The translations under genes were made by a program, and so were the position numbers. Shown in pieces: positions 1-11,600 of a DNA stretch of 64,000 nt. The DNA is taken from the NCBI RefSeq assembly GCF_003573695.1, contig NC_039364.1, positions 234,105,656 through 234,169,655 of the forward strand. The letters are read 5' to 3'. Positions within the stretch are counted from its first letter, which is position 1; each line of letters opens with the position of its first letter. This DNA comes from Papaver somniferum. Lineage: Eukaryota > Streptophyta > Magnoliopsida > Ranunculales > Papaveraceae. Under the pieces are notes generated by a model. That model was not told where the DNA came from, ran no database searches, and saw nothing but the letters and a program-made list of their open reading frames with translations.

Positions 1-71
1 AGCTTAAAATCCTGGCGCAACTCATTTTCTGAGGCCGCAGTTTTTATATCTTTCTTTTTCCCAACACACAG

Positions 72-1197
72 TTGCTAAAGCATCATCTGAGAAAAGGCCT
101 ATTAGTTCCCTTTTTGTCACACCAAAAGCTTCAGAAGTGGTAAGTGGTAACAGATCACTCTTTATTGTGATAATTGATCGCGCAGTTCATCAAGAAACAT
201 TTTCTGCTCATAATTGAAAGGGAACTTATAGGAATCGGTTTCATTCTTAGACCCTTGTACTTCTTAGCATAATTGAAAGGGAATAAGTGTATGGTAGCAA
301 AATAACGGAAAGTGAGTATGAGAGAGTCACTTGCATCTTAGCATAATCGTTAGATTATTTGGGAGTCTATTTTTTTCTTACTTCTTAACATAATCGATGG
401 ATAATTTGGGGACCCAAATTTGGACCTCTGCGTGTTATGTTAAGGTAAAATCATTTTCACAGACAGAATTGGAAGCTTGAATAGGAAAAGTTTGTCGTCG
501 TTCATCAATGAATTCTGTTAGAACAATGGAGTCAAGTAGGCAGAGTTCTGTGATAGCGATTATGATTTACTGAAGAATATACAGCCAAAAGATATAAGTA
601 ATGTATTCCCAGTCACAAGTTATCCAAGACAAGGATATACTGAGACATCCATTGCAATCCTTCCCCTAAAACCCGATCTAGTGACAATGTGCAGAAAGAC
701 TTTAGGAGGTCCTATATTTGCATGATCTCTGACATATATAACAAGAGAATGTGATATGATATGCTGCCTCACAATTGCTTTTGCTCTATGTCTATCAGTA
801 CTATATTTTTTAAGGTGCTTTGGTACCCATTCGCTTCTGAAACTGCAGGTGTAAATTGAATAATCACTGCAGTGCTGGTACTTGGGCGCTTTAGTGTTTC
901 CATATTAGTTGACGAGGCTTCTGATTATTGATAAAACAATCTCTCTCTTCATGATCTAATACCAATTTCCTGATCTATTTGTAATCACTGAGTTCCATAC
1001 TAACGAGGCAGGTTAAATTGTATTCTACAGGTCATTCTGGAAAGAACTTGATAGTTGATACCGTGGAAGAAGAGACAGGAGCTGAAGGTCAAGGATGCAG
1101 GTATCACCGATTTCTGGAATGTTTCTGCTGGTTGCAGTTGCAAAGTGCCAGGAAGAGGATTTACTTGTACTGCTTACTATGTCTGATAATCACACCT
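72..1197 (+). pseudogene. exon-like remains of an unidentified host gene (3' part)
   Basis: Several stretches look like spliced plant coding sequence, but I do not recognise the protein. A 68-bp block at 72-139 is flanked by an AG acceptor and a GTAAGT donor and reads AKASSEKRPISSLFVTPKAS. A second open stretch, about 527-713, reads from FCDSDYDLLKNIQPKDI to MCRKTLGGPIFA and then meets TGA. A third, about 1060-1197, reads KVKDAGITDFWNVSAGCSC to the end GFTCTAYYV followed by TGA. The block at 463-520 is open in a frame that does not join cleanly to its neighbours. I see no start codon and no single uninterrupted splice path, so this is either a decayed gene tail or a gene whose joints I misplace. 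The pieces share the plus strand and are free of the repeats seen downstream. Confidence 0.3.
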
Positions 1198-1515
1198 TAA
1201 CACGAATACTTTAAAACAATTTGCTGATCTTCAATAGATTTTTACTTTGATGTATAAATTTTAGTGTTTGTGGTTATCAAAACCTCATTATTGTTCTGGA
1301 TTTATCTCTTCATGAATGATGGTCCACCACCATCAACCGCCACCGGTAACCGCCGCCGCCGACAACAACAACCTCCGGCCACCACCACATTATTGTTAGG
1401 TGCCATAACGGTTAGCAGGAGCCAGGAGGGGAAGAATAGATACCAAACAGTGAAAGAATTTGGTCAAATTGCAGTCCATCTCTATAGTGAAAAACAACAG
1501 CATCAAAGAAAATAA

Positions 1516-1897
1516 AATAAAATAGTAGTCCGAATACCATTTTTACCTGACTAAATTGGGGTCTATGGATTTTTTCATCCACTCCGCAAAAAATGATAAG
1601 GGGTGTCTAAATTTGATGAAACTACCATTTTATCCTCTATCAAATATTAATACTGCTAATTTGTCCCCATCCTAATCATAAAATTAAAAACTAAAATCAA
1701 AATTATAAAACTAAAATTTAAAAACTAAAATCAAAATCATATAATTAAAAACTAAAATCAAAATCAAATTCATTTTCATCTCCACTTCAACTGATTCTTC
1801 TTCTTTTCTTCTCAACCCAATCCTATAAGCAAGGTTTTAGTAACACAAAATCGCTCAAATATTGAAAATTTTGAAATCAAATTTTTTCTGGTTTATC
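1516..1897. other. AT-rich noncoding stretch
   Basis: No coding frame is credible here. The stretch holds short A/T-rich direct repeats of the type 'aaaactaaaatcaaaat' at about 1681-1765, then a pyrimidine-rich run before the palindrome array. Confidence 0.5.
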
Positions 1898-2573
1898 AGA
1901 ATCGGTTAACGTTAATGTATATGTGGTCTGATTGCCCATAGAAACGGTTTATGTTCATGCCCACAAAGACCGATTATCCTTGATATGTTTTCTGGTTCTA
2001 GAAATTTGACCCAGAATCGGATTACATTAGCACTTATAAAACCGATTGTTAATGTATAATGCTAGAATCGGATTTTAGATGTGTGTCGAGTAAACCAATT
2101 GTTGTACACAATTGTTCTGTATCTTTTTTTTTGTTACAATCGGATTACATGAGCACTTTTATAAACCGATTCTTGTTGTGCAATGTCAGGAATCGGTTTT
2201 TACATATGTATCGTGTAAACCGATTCTGGTTAACCCTTTTTTTTTTCAGTTAATACTCTATCATAAAATGAGTATGAAATCATACTCGATTACAAATGAA
2301 AAACAAAATAGTTCCGTATGATTTTACCGAATTTGGAAAACGAGTATAACCTTATACTTGAATCGAAAGCGAGTATACCTTCATACGCGAATTGAAAGCG
2401 AGTATAACATCTTAAACGATCTGAGATTGAGTATGAAATCATACTCATTATGAACTCGGGTATAAAGTGAATTTTGATTTTATTTGATGTTTAACAACAC
2501 ATAATTCTTAGATAAAAAAGAAAAAAAATCACCCACAATCGGTTTATGTTCATGCCCATATAAACCGATTCTT
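1898..2573. repeat. array of imperfect palindromes built on AATCGG / CCGATT
   Basis: At least six units between 1898 and 2228, plus an outlier at 2536-2573, begin with AATCGGTTT or AATCGGATT and end 25-35 bp later with the complement AAACCGATT, so each can fold into a small hairpin. Unit starts are near 1899, 1942, 2014, 2066, 2139, 2191 and 2537. The loop of two units shares the phrase 'atgttcatgccca'. Spacing is irregular (about 45-75 bp) and the sequence is not coding. It could be a diverged minisatellite or the end of a transposon that I cannot delimit. Confidence 0.6.
2268..2470. repeat. second array of short palindromes (GAGTATGAAATCATACTC)
   Basis: Directly after the AATCGG array come about six units related to the perfect palindrome GAGTATGAAATCATACTC (copies at 2269 and 2427). 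Degraded units start with CGAGTATA at about 2340, 2370 and 2398 and with CGGGTATA at 2457. Spacing is near 30 bp in the middle of the array. No gene is visible. Confidence 0.55.
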
Positions 2574-2622
2574 GATAATCGTATTTAGGTTTCGAGATTT
2601 TAATGTATTTAGGTTTTCTCCT

Positions 2623-2800
2623 GTTAGTCCTGAGGGAGTTTGAGGGAGTCTCTCCAAATCTCCGTTAGTCGTGGGGGAGTTTAGAGGAGTCTCCTAAACT
2701 CTCTAGGAAACACCTGTTAGTCGCTGGGGAGTTTAAAAAAAGCTCTTGAACTCCCTGTTAGTCATAAAACCCTACAATACTAGGGAGTTGGTTGCTTAGG
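2623..2800 (+). repeat. left terminal/subterminal repeats of the Harbinger element
   Basis: Four copies of GTTAGTC (2623, about 2664, 2718 and 2758) alternate with G-rich 'gggagttt' motifs. They mirror the right end and probably include transposase or Myb-protein binding sites; that role is inferred from related elements. Confidence 0.6.
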
Positions 2801-4029
2801 GAAGTTCGAAGGAGTTTTTAGTGTATTTTGGTCTCACAACAAATCTATCAAAAGAGTAGAGATTTGGGAAGGAGTTTGGTGCGTAGAAAACCATAGGAGA
2901 AAGAAGAGGAAACGTTTTTTTCCAGGTATGTTTTTTTTCTTCTTTGATCTCCATGATTGTTTATAATAGTTTGATTTGTGTACTATTTTGATTGTTTTTC
3001 ATATCTTTGACCTCCATGATTGTTTATTTTGATTGTGTGTATAGTTTTTTTTTGTGGGTACTCTCTCTCTGTCAAAACCCTAATTTGTGGTTCAAAAGAT
3101 CTTGGTAAGAAATTGCATGATTTTATTATAAAGATATCTTTAAATTCAACCGTTGGAATATGATGACATTTGAGTATGTCGTAGTTTACCTTGTTATAGA
3201 AGTACAGTAAAATTTTCACACGGATCAGGTCACGTTTGCTACTGCAAAGCTTGCACAATATATGACTATGGTCTGCTGAGTTTAAATCCCGAATAGGGGA
3301 CTGATTCCTATTTATTTCATTCTCCGCTTACCGGAAAAAGCTGAAATTTTAGTATGATGTTTGTATATATAAAGGTTTCCTACTGTAGAAATTTTATGAA
3401 GTTATGATCACTTTAGGTACACCAAAGTGTAAGAAATCCGGAACTGAATTCTGTATGCATGTATTGAAAGTAGTCGGGTTCTGAGTAATGTATCTTTTTA
3501 ATGAACCGTTGGAATGCTATGATTTTTGAATATGTTGGGGAATATTGCGTTGTAAGTGTACCGTAAAAATTTCAAGAGGATCAGGTAAGTATTAGTACTG
3601 CAAAGATTGGACAATCTGAAACTGTGTTTCGGTGAAACAGAATTCCTTTACAGCTATCTTCATAATTTGTTATGTCATCATGCATTAATTGGCTTGCTAC
3701 TTTGCATGGGTGTCATTGAGAATCACTATCACTTGTTAATTCCTATTATTTAGACACATACTTCTCTTCTATTCTATATGCCAAAGTTCAATACAATGGC
3801 GTACTTCATTCGGTATTGGCGTGTTTTAGACAATTCATACGGTGCTTTTGTTGCAAGGAGTTGCTAAGGGATTTTCTTTGATTAACAATTTGGCTAAGTA
3901 TCTCTGCGTGTTAGTACTGTGTAATCTAGTATCACATTTTTTTATCATGTTTACATTAGACTGTTTGGTGTTATTACTATCCTTGCTTTGTTAAGTTCTA
4001 GTATTAGTCTAAGTACTAATGTAGCTAAC

Positions 4030-5230
4030 ATGTCACACCATAGAATGGAAAAATCCAGCCAACCTGCTGAAAACAACAAGAAGAAAAAGAATGTTAGGAA
4101 GAATAAGAATACGGAACCGGAAACAGAAGTGACTACGAATTACAAACAATGGACAACTCGAGAGACTGAGAAATTATTGGAACTGTTGGTAGAAGCTACA
4201 CTTGAGAAGAAGAAAGACACTAGTGGATGTTTTAATAAGAGAATAGTGGAAGAGGAGATACTTCCAAAACTTAACCAAGCATGTGGTTGTGACAAATCTT
4301 TTGAGAACTATAAAGGGAAACATAGATGGCTGAAGACTAGATTTGGTCAATACCAGGATTTGTTTAAATCTTGTACTTCTGGATTCGGTTGGGATGATGC
4401 TAACAAGATGATTACTGGATCCGACGAGATGTTGAACAATTACTTTGAGGTATGTGTGTGTTACTTACTGAAAACTAAATTTGATATTTTTTCTTCTATT
4501 TTGTGCACAGTTCTAATTCATGCTTTATCCTTTATTTATTTTTTGTATGTTAACAGAGCCATCCAAACAAACTAACTTAAGGGAAGATAATGGTAAAGAC
4601 TATGATGACTTGCTTATTGTTTTTGGGAATAAATGTGCTTCTGGAAAAGTTACAGTTGATCTTACCCATGAGGGTACAAGTGCTAGAACCTGTGATAAGG
4701 AAGATGAACAAGATGATTACTTCGATGTTGATTATACTCAACGAGAGAAATATGATAATGCTTTTAACGTATCATACGTGGGATATGGCTTAGAGGAAAG
4801 TGATGAACAAGATAAAGATGAAACTCAAGATATGAACACAAAGAAAATTCCTGTCAGAAAAACGGCACCAAAGAAAAGACCAAGGTGTGACATTGGTGAC
4901 TCTTCTACATCAACTAATCCTACTGGGCAGTCTGATTATCTAGAGAAATTGATTGCCAACAGTTCATCGATTGCTTCTTCTATTGATTCAATGCATGCTC
5001 TTATTGCGAAAGAGAAAGAAGACCGCAAAATTGAAAAAGAAATGCGCAGAATTGATAAGGATAAGAAAGATAACCAAGTATGGGATCTTGTTTATGGCAT
5101 GAACGAAATTTCTTTGGAAGATAAGCTGAAAGTAATTGAAATGCTGGACAACAATCACAAGAAGAACTTATTCATACGTTTTACTCCTGAAGAGAGAAAG
5201 TTGTGGATTGGTTCAAAGTTAAAAGCATAA
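4030..5230 (+). CDS. Harbinger ORF1: Myb/SANT-like DNA-binding protein
   Basis: This is the accessory protein that in PIF/Harbinger elements binds the ends and helps bring in the transposase. The start chosen is ATG 4030, after stops in the 5' leader. Exon 1 (4030-4449) encodes the trihelix/Myb-like domain: W in KQWTTRETEKLLELL, a second W in HRWLKTRFGQ and a third in FGWDDANKM. A GTATGT donor follows. Exon 2 (about 4557/4559-5230) holds the conserved DYDDLLIVFGNKCASGK block, an acidic low-complexity linker, a charged coiled-coil near KEKEDRKIEKEMRRI and the usual ending PEERKLWIGSKL. The expected acceptor at 4557 leads into a frame that stops after about seven codons; an AG two bases further on (exon from 4559) keeps the long frame. 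A one-base indel or a shifted splice site is therefore present. Nuclear protein by family. Confidence 0.75.
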
Positions 5231-5517
5231 ACCTGTCATCTTTGCAAGTTTCTATTAGGTTTAATGGGCTTTTAGAGTTACAACATTTGATCGTTTTTCT
5301 TCATAACTATTAGTATTTGATTTTTCTTTTCTCCTAGTTGAGAACTTATTGTTATGGATTGATTGCTACTAATTTTTATGGGTTGACATCTTTATGGTTA
5401 TTATGATTGAATTTATGAATTTTATATTCTATATGCTTATTTTCTATATACATATACTTTTATGCTTTTGAAATAATGATGATTCTAATAAAAAAAGTAC
5501 TTTTATCATCTTTTTAG
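5231..5517 (+). other. spacer between the two Harbinger genes
   Basis: AT-rich, without a coding frame. It ends in a splice-acceptor-like TTTTTAG just before the transposase start, so it probably contains the 3' UTR of ORF1 and a 5' intron of the transposase gene. Confidence 0.5.
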
Positions 5518-5523
5518 GTGAAC

Positions 5524-6918
5524 ATGTCTGATTTGGATTTATCTACTGATAGTGAGGATGAAGCCTTTGATACAGAAGAAGAAAGCAGTGATGATGAAGA
5601 GATAAGCAGCAATAATGAATTTGAACTATCCATATTTTTGAATATACTTTCAGCGGTGCATTCATGGTTGATGGATATAATCAAGCAATTGCAATACATA
5701 CAAAGTCAGCGTATTGAAAGACCAATGAGACGCCCAGTTACTTTGTTTGGATATAACTATATAAGGAGAGTTTTGTGTCAAGACCCAGAAGACTTTCGAA
5801 GAAGTTATAGGATGTACCCTGATATTTTTCTAAAACTATGTTGTATCATTAGAGAAACTACATCATTATGTGATACAAGATGTGTTTCTATTGAAGAAAT
5901 GCTTGGTACATTTTTACTCGTTGTTGGCCAAAGTTCACGATATTGCACAATACGTGACACATTTGGTCGCTCTCGGTGGACAGTTAGTAAAAACTTCAAC
6001 AGGATGTTGCGAGCTTTAAATTCTATAGCTCCGAGGATGATGGCTAAGCCAACAAGTCCAACTCCATTTAAAATTCGTGAGAGTACACGATTTTATCCTT
6101 ACTTTAAGGATTGCATTGGAGATATGCACGGTACACATATCCCATCAATGGTAGAGAAAAGAAATGCAGCCGTTTATCGGAATCGACATGGAATTACTTC
6201 TCAAAATGTGTTAGCGGTTTGCAACTTCGACTTGGAGTTCATATACGTGCTCAGTGGATGGGAAGGGTCTGCTCATGATTCGAAAATACTTAACGACGCA
6301 ATGACAAAAAGAAATGGACTTAAAATACCGCAAGGTAATTTTACTTTTATCTAATGTGAAGTTTTGAGTTTTTTGGTTAAGTTATATTCGGGTTCTACTT
6401 GACGAAGTTTTCTTTTTGTGTTTTATTCAGGTAAATATTACTTGGGGGATGGTGGGTTTGCAAACCGACGATATTGTTTAACACCATTTCGTGGCCAACG
6501 TTATCATTTGAAAGAATTTTTTGGTACGGGTAATCATGCGAAAAAGGCTGAAGAATTATTTAACATGCGTCATGCTTCTTTGAGGAATGTAGTTGAAAGA
6601 TTGTTCGGTGTTGTGAAGTCTCGTTTCTTGATCTTTAAGTATCAAACTCCATTTCCGTATCAGGTGCAAGCGGAGATAATGACAGCTTGTGCAGGCCTAC
6701 ACAACTTCTTACGAAAAGAATGTCGTTCAGATGATTTTCCGGTCGAGGAAGAGGAAGATAGCCATCCTTCAACGCTTGTAAATGACGATGAAATTTTGAC
6801 ACAACAAACTCAAGAACAACAACGTCAAGAAGCTAATGCATGGAGAAAGAGTATAGCGGATGATATGTGGGAAAATGTTCGTGAACAAAGGGAGTTAGAA
6901 TCGTATGGAGACCGTTAA
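5524..6918 (+). pseudogene. Harbinger transposase (HARBI1-like DDE superfamily), catalytic Asp replaced
   Basis: Two exons, 5524-6334 and 6431-6918, join at CAAG|GTAATT ... TTCAG|GTAAAT to split a Gly codon. The N-terminus is acidic and Ser-rich. The middle has the helix-turn-helix-like block of this family (TIRDTFGRSRWTVSKNFNRM). The DDE_Tnp_4 core follows: GWEGSAHDSKIL carries the second Asp, YLGDGGFANRR the conserved strand and RNVVERLFGVVKSRF the Glu. The usual first motif, A-[IL]-D-G-T-H, is IGDMHGTH here, so the expected catalytic Asp is His (codon 6127-6129). Both exons are otherwise open to the stop at 6918. An AG acceptor just before the ATG (5516-5517) implies a 5' intron. Without the first Asp the enzyme should be inactive, though the neighbouring Asp two residues earlier is a remote alternative. 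Confidence 0.8.
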
Positions 6919-7064
6919 ATTGAAGGGAAAAAAATTATCTCGTTGCACAAAATAACATACTATTGATACAGAGATATGATCATTTTCATTTATTTTTTTC
7001 TTTTGATTAAAGATCAATGTTATTTGCAAATAAGGGTTTATTGTTTCTTAAAAGAGAATGAGTT

Positions 7065-7252
7065 AGGAGTGAACTCTCTCAAACTCCCCCAAACTCCCTC
7101 TAATAAACTCTCTCAAACTCCCTACACTCCCCCAAACTACCTGAACTCAAAAACACAAAACTCTCTCAAACTCCATACACTCTCTCAAACTCTCTCAAAA
7201 TCCCTGAGATTTAAAATACACTCAACTCCCCCGAAATCACTCGAGGACTAAC
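7065..7252 (-). repeat. right terminal/subterminal repeats of the Harbinger element
   Basis: A dense run of 'ctctctcaaactccc' variants (about ten in 190 bp) finishes with CTCGAGGACTAAC, the inverted counterpart of the left end. Confidence 0.6.
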
Positions 7253-7439
7253 CCCCTGTACATCTGCTTCCAATCGATATGTGCATTTGAGAATAACCAG
7301 GAGAAAAAAAGAAACATCCTCTTAGGTTTAGTCGGTAACGCGAGAGGTGTACGCCAGCCAATACAGGGGCAATGGGTGTAGAAGTTTTCTTTTATTAAAA
7401 TTTTGGATCCAATGGTTGCTTATTGATCCACAAATAGTT

Positions 7440-8302
7440 TTAAATTATTACCTTGTCTAATAATTGGTAGTTCTAACAATAATTCTAATTCTAGGTCTTC
7501 TGATGGGATGCTTAAGGAATCATCCATGGTAGAATATTTTGGGCTCCTCCTAAGTTTGGTTTCATGGATTCATCTTATGTTTTAGGTAAACAACAATCAG
7601 ATGTTATGGTTGCATATCCAACGGAGTATTGAGATTCTTCTATTGTTGCTGATGAAAGATTCATGGTGGTTGAAGATATTGATGTTGCTCCTAAAATCAA
7701 ACGGTGTGAAAGTTTAGTTGTTGGTTGTTTTTTTTAGTAAACGTATCCCCTTCATGCTTGTCCAGAAACGTATCCCTTTCATATGACTATTCATGGAGAT
7801 GTTGTTTATGTAATTGAATTTGATAATGAGGAAGATAGAATTTCAGCCCTTGAACATAGATCTTGGTGCATTTGGTAATGAGGAAGAGAGACTGCGGAAA
7901 CGAAAACTCTGCCAGTGTGGGTGAAACTTTTTAAAGTTCCTATTCATATGTGGCATGCTAAAGGTTCGGCCATTATTGCTAGTTATCTAGGTAAGCCTTT
8001 AATGTATGATAAAATCACTCTATCTAGACAAAAAATGAGTTATGCCCGTGTGTGTGTTAAAATGAATTCCCTTCTATGATTCCAATTATTCTTGGTGGTA
8101 TAATAGTTGAAATCCCTCTTGGAGACCTCCTAGGTGCTCTTTTTGTTGTATGCTTGGTCATTATATAACAAGATGTAGTAAGAAGCCTAAGGATCCTATT
8201 GTAGTGAGCAATCCTGCAGTTGTTCCTATTTCTAGAAATGTCCCTACTGAAGTATGAACTAAGAAAGAAAGGACCAGGAGTGAAACTTTTAAGAAGGCGG
8301 AT
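7440..8302 (+). pseudogene. LINE ORF1, first part (DUF4283 and zinc knuckle)
   Basis: Frameshifted remains of a plant L1-type LINE ORF1, a nucleic-acid-binding protein acting with ORF2 in target-primed reverse transcription. Recognisable pieces in order are the DUF4283-like start around KRCESLVVG and RIPFMLV (about 7695-7765), then LPVWVKLFKVPIHMWHA with ASYLGKPLMYDKITLS and YARVCVKM (about 7910-8063), then a CX2CX4HX4C knuckle reading CSFCCMLGHYITRC (about 8130-8172). Several stops and shifts interrupt it. It is cut at 8302/8303 by the Copia-1 insertion and continues at 13358. Confidence 0.65.
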
Positions 8303-8307
8303 GATAC
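8303..8307. other. target-site duplication GATAC, left
   Basis: The five bases GATAC directly before the Copia-1 LTR recur at 13353-13357 directly after the other LTR. Confidence 0.9.
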
Positions 8308-8597
8308 TGTTAAGATTTGGGTAATTCTCTTTCTTGTTTTCATTCATGCATTGCCATAGCTTTTATACAAGACCATACTTTGTGTACAAGTTATTAACCC
8401 TAGACACCGACTTGAGCCCTTAATTATCGGTCTCAAGATAGCTAGCCCTTAATTATCAGTCTCAAGATAGCTACCGAATTGGACCATCTCTTTTCCCTAA
8501 ACTTCCCAACACAGTCTCGGAAATACTTGGGACTCAAGACACATTCTTGAGTCTTACACCATTACGACACTTACCATATATATTGTATTTCCTAATA
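8308..8597 (-). repeat. Copia-1 3' LTR
   Basis: 290 bp, matching 13063-13352 with about seven substitutions and no length change. On the element's strand it starts TATTAGGAAATAC and ends CCCAAATCTTAACA. Inside is a short direct duplication of 'cccttaattatcggtctc'. Confidence 0.92.
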
Positions 8598-8607
8598 CCC
8601 CCCTCAA
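8598..8607 (-). other. Copia-1 polypurine tract
   Basis: On the minus strand it reads TTGAGGGGGG immediately before the 3' LTR; this is the plus-strand DNA primer in Copia replication. Confidence 0.8.
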
Positions 8608-11600
8608 GACGGAGCATGCAGGTCACAAATGCCCATCTTGGATAAAAGTCTTTGAAACTGTGCTTTCCCCAACGATTTGGTGAAGATATCCGCCAACTGC
8701 ACCTCCGTAGGTGTGTAGGAAGGTGATATAATTTTTTGTACTATAGCATCCCTGACAAGATGACATTCTACCTCAATATGCTTGGTACGTTCATGAAAAA
8801 CCGGATTCTGAGCAATATATAAGGCAGACTGACTATCACAGAGAAAACTCATTCCGTGTGGATGATGAATTCCCAAATCTCTAAGTAATTATTTCAACCA
8901 TTTCAATTCACATGTAGCTGCAGCCATTGACCTGTATTCTGCTTCTGCTGAGCTACGTGAAACAGTTTGTTGCTTCTTTGTCTTCCATGACACCGGAGAA
9001 TCTCCAAGAAGTACAAACCATCCTGTCAAAGATCGTCTAGTCAAAGGACAGCTAGCCCAATCTGAATCACACCAGCCTTTTAAACTCAGGCTACTATCAG
9101 AGCGCAACAGAATTCCTTTCCCAGGATTTTTCTTTAAATACCTCACCACACGAAGTGCTGCTTCCCAGTGATTTATTCTCGGTTGTTGCATAAACTGTGA
9201 CAACGTATGAACTTAATAAGTAAGATCAGGTCTGGTTACTGACAAATAAATCAGCCTACCAATTAGTCTTCTATATTTCTCCACGTCTTTGAACAACTCT
9301 CCCGTCACCAAAGCAAGTCTATGATTAGTCTCCATTGGAAACTCTGCAGGTTTTGCTCCCAATAAACCCGTTTCCATGATAATATCCAATGTATATTTTC
9401 GCTGGCATACATAAAAACCTTGTTTACTGCGAGCTATCTCCAAACCCAGAAAATATTTCAACTTTCCCAAGTCTTTCATCTTGAAACATTGTCCCAAGTA
9501 GGTTTTAAATTTATTAATCTCCTCCAGATTATTTCCTTCAACAATTAAATCATCTACATACACCAAAACATTAAGCTGCATCTTTCCCTTGATCATAGTG
9601 AAAAGAGAATAATCTGAATATGATTGTCGGAACCCATAATTTTTCAAGGCTGTTGATAGTTTTGCAAACCAACAACGTGGAGCCTGTTTCAAACCATATA
9701 ATGATTTCTTCATTCTACATACCAGATTAGAATTACCTTTGGTAAATCCCGGTGGTATCTTCATATACACTTCTTCCTCCAAGTCTCCATGAAGGAAAGC
9801 GTTGTGTACATCCATATGATGTACTTCCCAGTTTTTAACTGCTGCAACAGACAGAAAAGTACGTACAATTGTCATCTTTGCTACTGGTGCAAATGTCTCT
9901 TTGTAATCCAACCCCTCAACTTGATGATTTCCAAAGATCACCAATCTTGCTTTTAGCCGTACCAACTCCCCATTTGCATCATACTTCTATGTGTAAATCC
10001 ATTTACTCCCAAGTGCTTTCTTCCCCAGTGGAAATTCTTGCAATTCCCACGTACCTTGTTCTTCCAGTGCTCGTATTTATGCTTCCATGACTTTCCGCCA
10101 CCCTGGGTGCTTCATAGCTTCCTTAAAATTCCGAGGCTCAGAACCAGTTGTTAATGCTGCTAGATATTTCTTATGAACTGCAGAAAACCTATCACAACTA
10201 ACATAATATGTCAAAGGATAAGGCGTACCTGAGGATGGTGATTGTGTTGAGTGAGGATGAGATGGACTATTTTCTCGAATGGTGTGTGTCACAAAGCCTT
10301 TTGGCCTACTAGAAGGAATCTTCTGACGCCTTCCCTTGCCCAACTCTTTTGCATCTGTAGTATCATTGCTAGGATTGACATCCTCTAAAGGTTGTTCCAG
10401 TGTGTCGCCTTCATTAACATCAATACTGCCGCAATCATCGTTGTTCTCAGTCCCTGTCAAGACACTAGGCATATCGGTCTCAATGTCTGCAGTGGACTCG
10501 GTCTCAGCTGGATCATCATCAGCAGTCTCAGAACCTCCAGAATTCGAATGATCCTTCTCAGTCGATGGATCTGACCCCAACTGTATTGTCTCAGTCAAAT
10601 CTCCCTTCAAATCAGTCCTATACGGAAACTGATATTCACAAAACTTCACGTCTCTTGACACTAGAAACCTTCTTGCATCTAAATCATACACTTGTCATGC
10701 CTTCTTACCAAAAGGATAGCCAAGAAATACACATCTTCTTCCTCTACTCGCAAACTTATCTCCGTTACTACCTTGATCATGTACATAGCACAAGCATCCA
10801 AATACCTTCAACTGATCATATGGAGGCTTCTTTCCAAATAATATTTCATATGGAGTTTTATTGTTTAGAATAGGTGTAGGTGTACGATTAATTAAATATG
10901 CAGCAGTTAAGGCGCATTCTCCCCAAAAATATATTGGCAAATTGGCTTGAAATCTCAAAGCTCTTGCCACATTCATTATATGTTGATGCTTTCTCTCAAC
11001 TCTCCCATTCTGTTGAGGTGTACCAACACATGATGTCTCAAACACTATCCCATTAGTCCTAAAATATCCACGCAATGCATTAACTCGGTTCCATTATCAC
11101 TTCTAATAATTTTGATTTCTTTACTAAATTGACGTTTCGCAAGAGCAATAAAGTTAAGAAATGTCTGTGCAACTTCTGTTTTATTTTGAATCAAATATAT
11201 CCACACATCTCTTGAAAAATCATCTACTATTGTCAAAAAATATTTAGCTCAACAAGATGACTGAATCTTATAAGGACCCCATAAATCTATATGAACCAAC
11301 TCAAAAATACAATTGGATTTAGTCAGACTACTAGCAAAACTACTCCTATGATGTTTCGCTCGTGGAAAAATATCACACGCATCATTATTCTTCTTTAAAA
11401 AATTACTCCCACCTGGTAACCTTTGTAACACTTTTTCTGATGGATGTCCCATTCGTCGATGGCACAACTCATACGTATTTCCACTGACATCCATTACTTC
11501 AAATTGAGGCACACCATAAAAAATATATAGTCCACCTTGTCGTTCACCCACTCCAATCACCTTCCTCGTCGACCGGTCCTGTATAAGACATAAGTTGTTA

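Larger units (their letters stand above)
2623..7252 (+). mobile_element. PIF/Harbinger DNA transposon, near full length
   Basis: A 4.6-kb class II element with the two genes typical of the superfamily, a Myb/SANT-like protein and a DDE transposase, both on the plus strand. The ends are inverted: the left starts GTTAGTCCTGAGGGAG and the right ends in the complement of GTTAGTCCT. Both ends carry many subterminal copies of a motif like 'gggagtttgaggga' (left) or its complement 'tccctcaaactccc' (right). I could not find a convincing 3-bp TWA target duplication, so the outer borders may be off by a few bases. The transposase has lost a key residue (see its entry), so this copy is probably immobile. 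Confidence 0.8.

Noticed and set aside
1312..1515. Open stretch starting MNDGPPPSTATGNRRRRQQQ
   Set aside because: Low-complexity Pro/Thr/Arg composition, no domain and no supporting context; probably chance or UTR.
2983..3258. Minus-strand open stretch of 91 codons
   Set aside because: Lies in the 5' region of the Harbinger element, opposite to its genes, with no recognisable motif.
2620..7255. TTA/TAA next to the Harbinger ends as a target duplication
   Set aside because: Left reads TTA and right reads TAA, so it is part of the inverted end and not a direct repeat.
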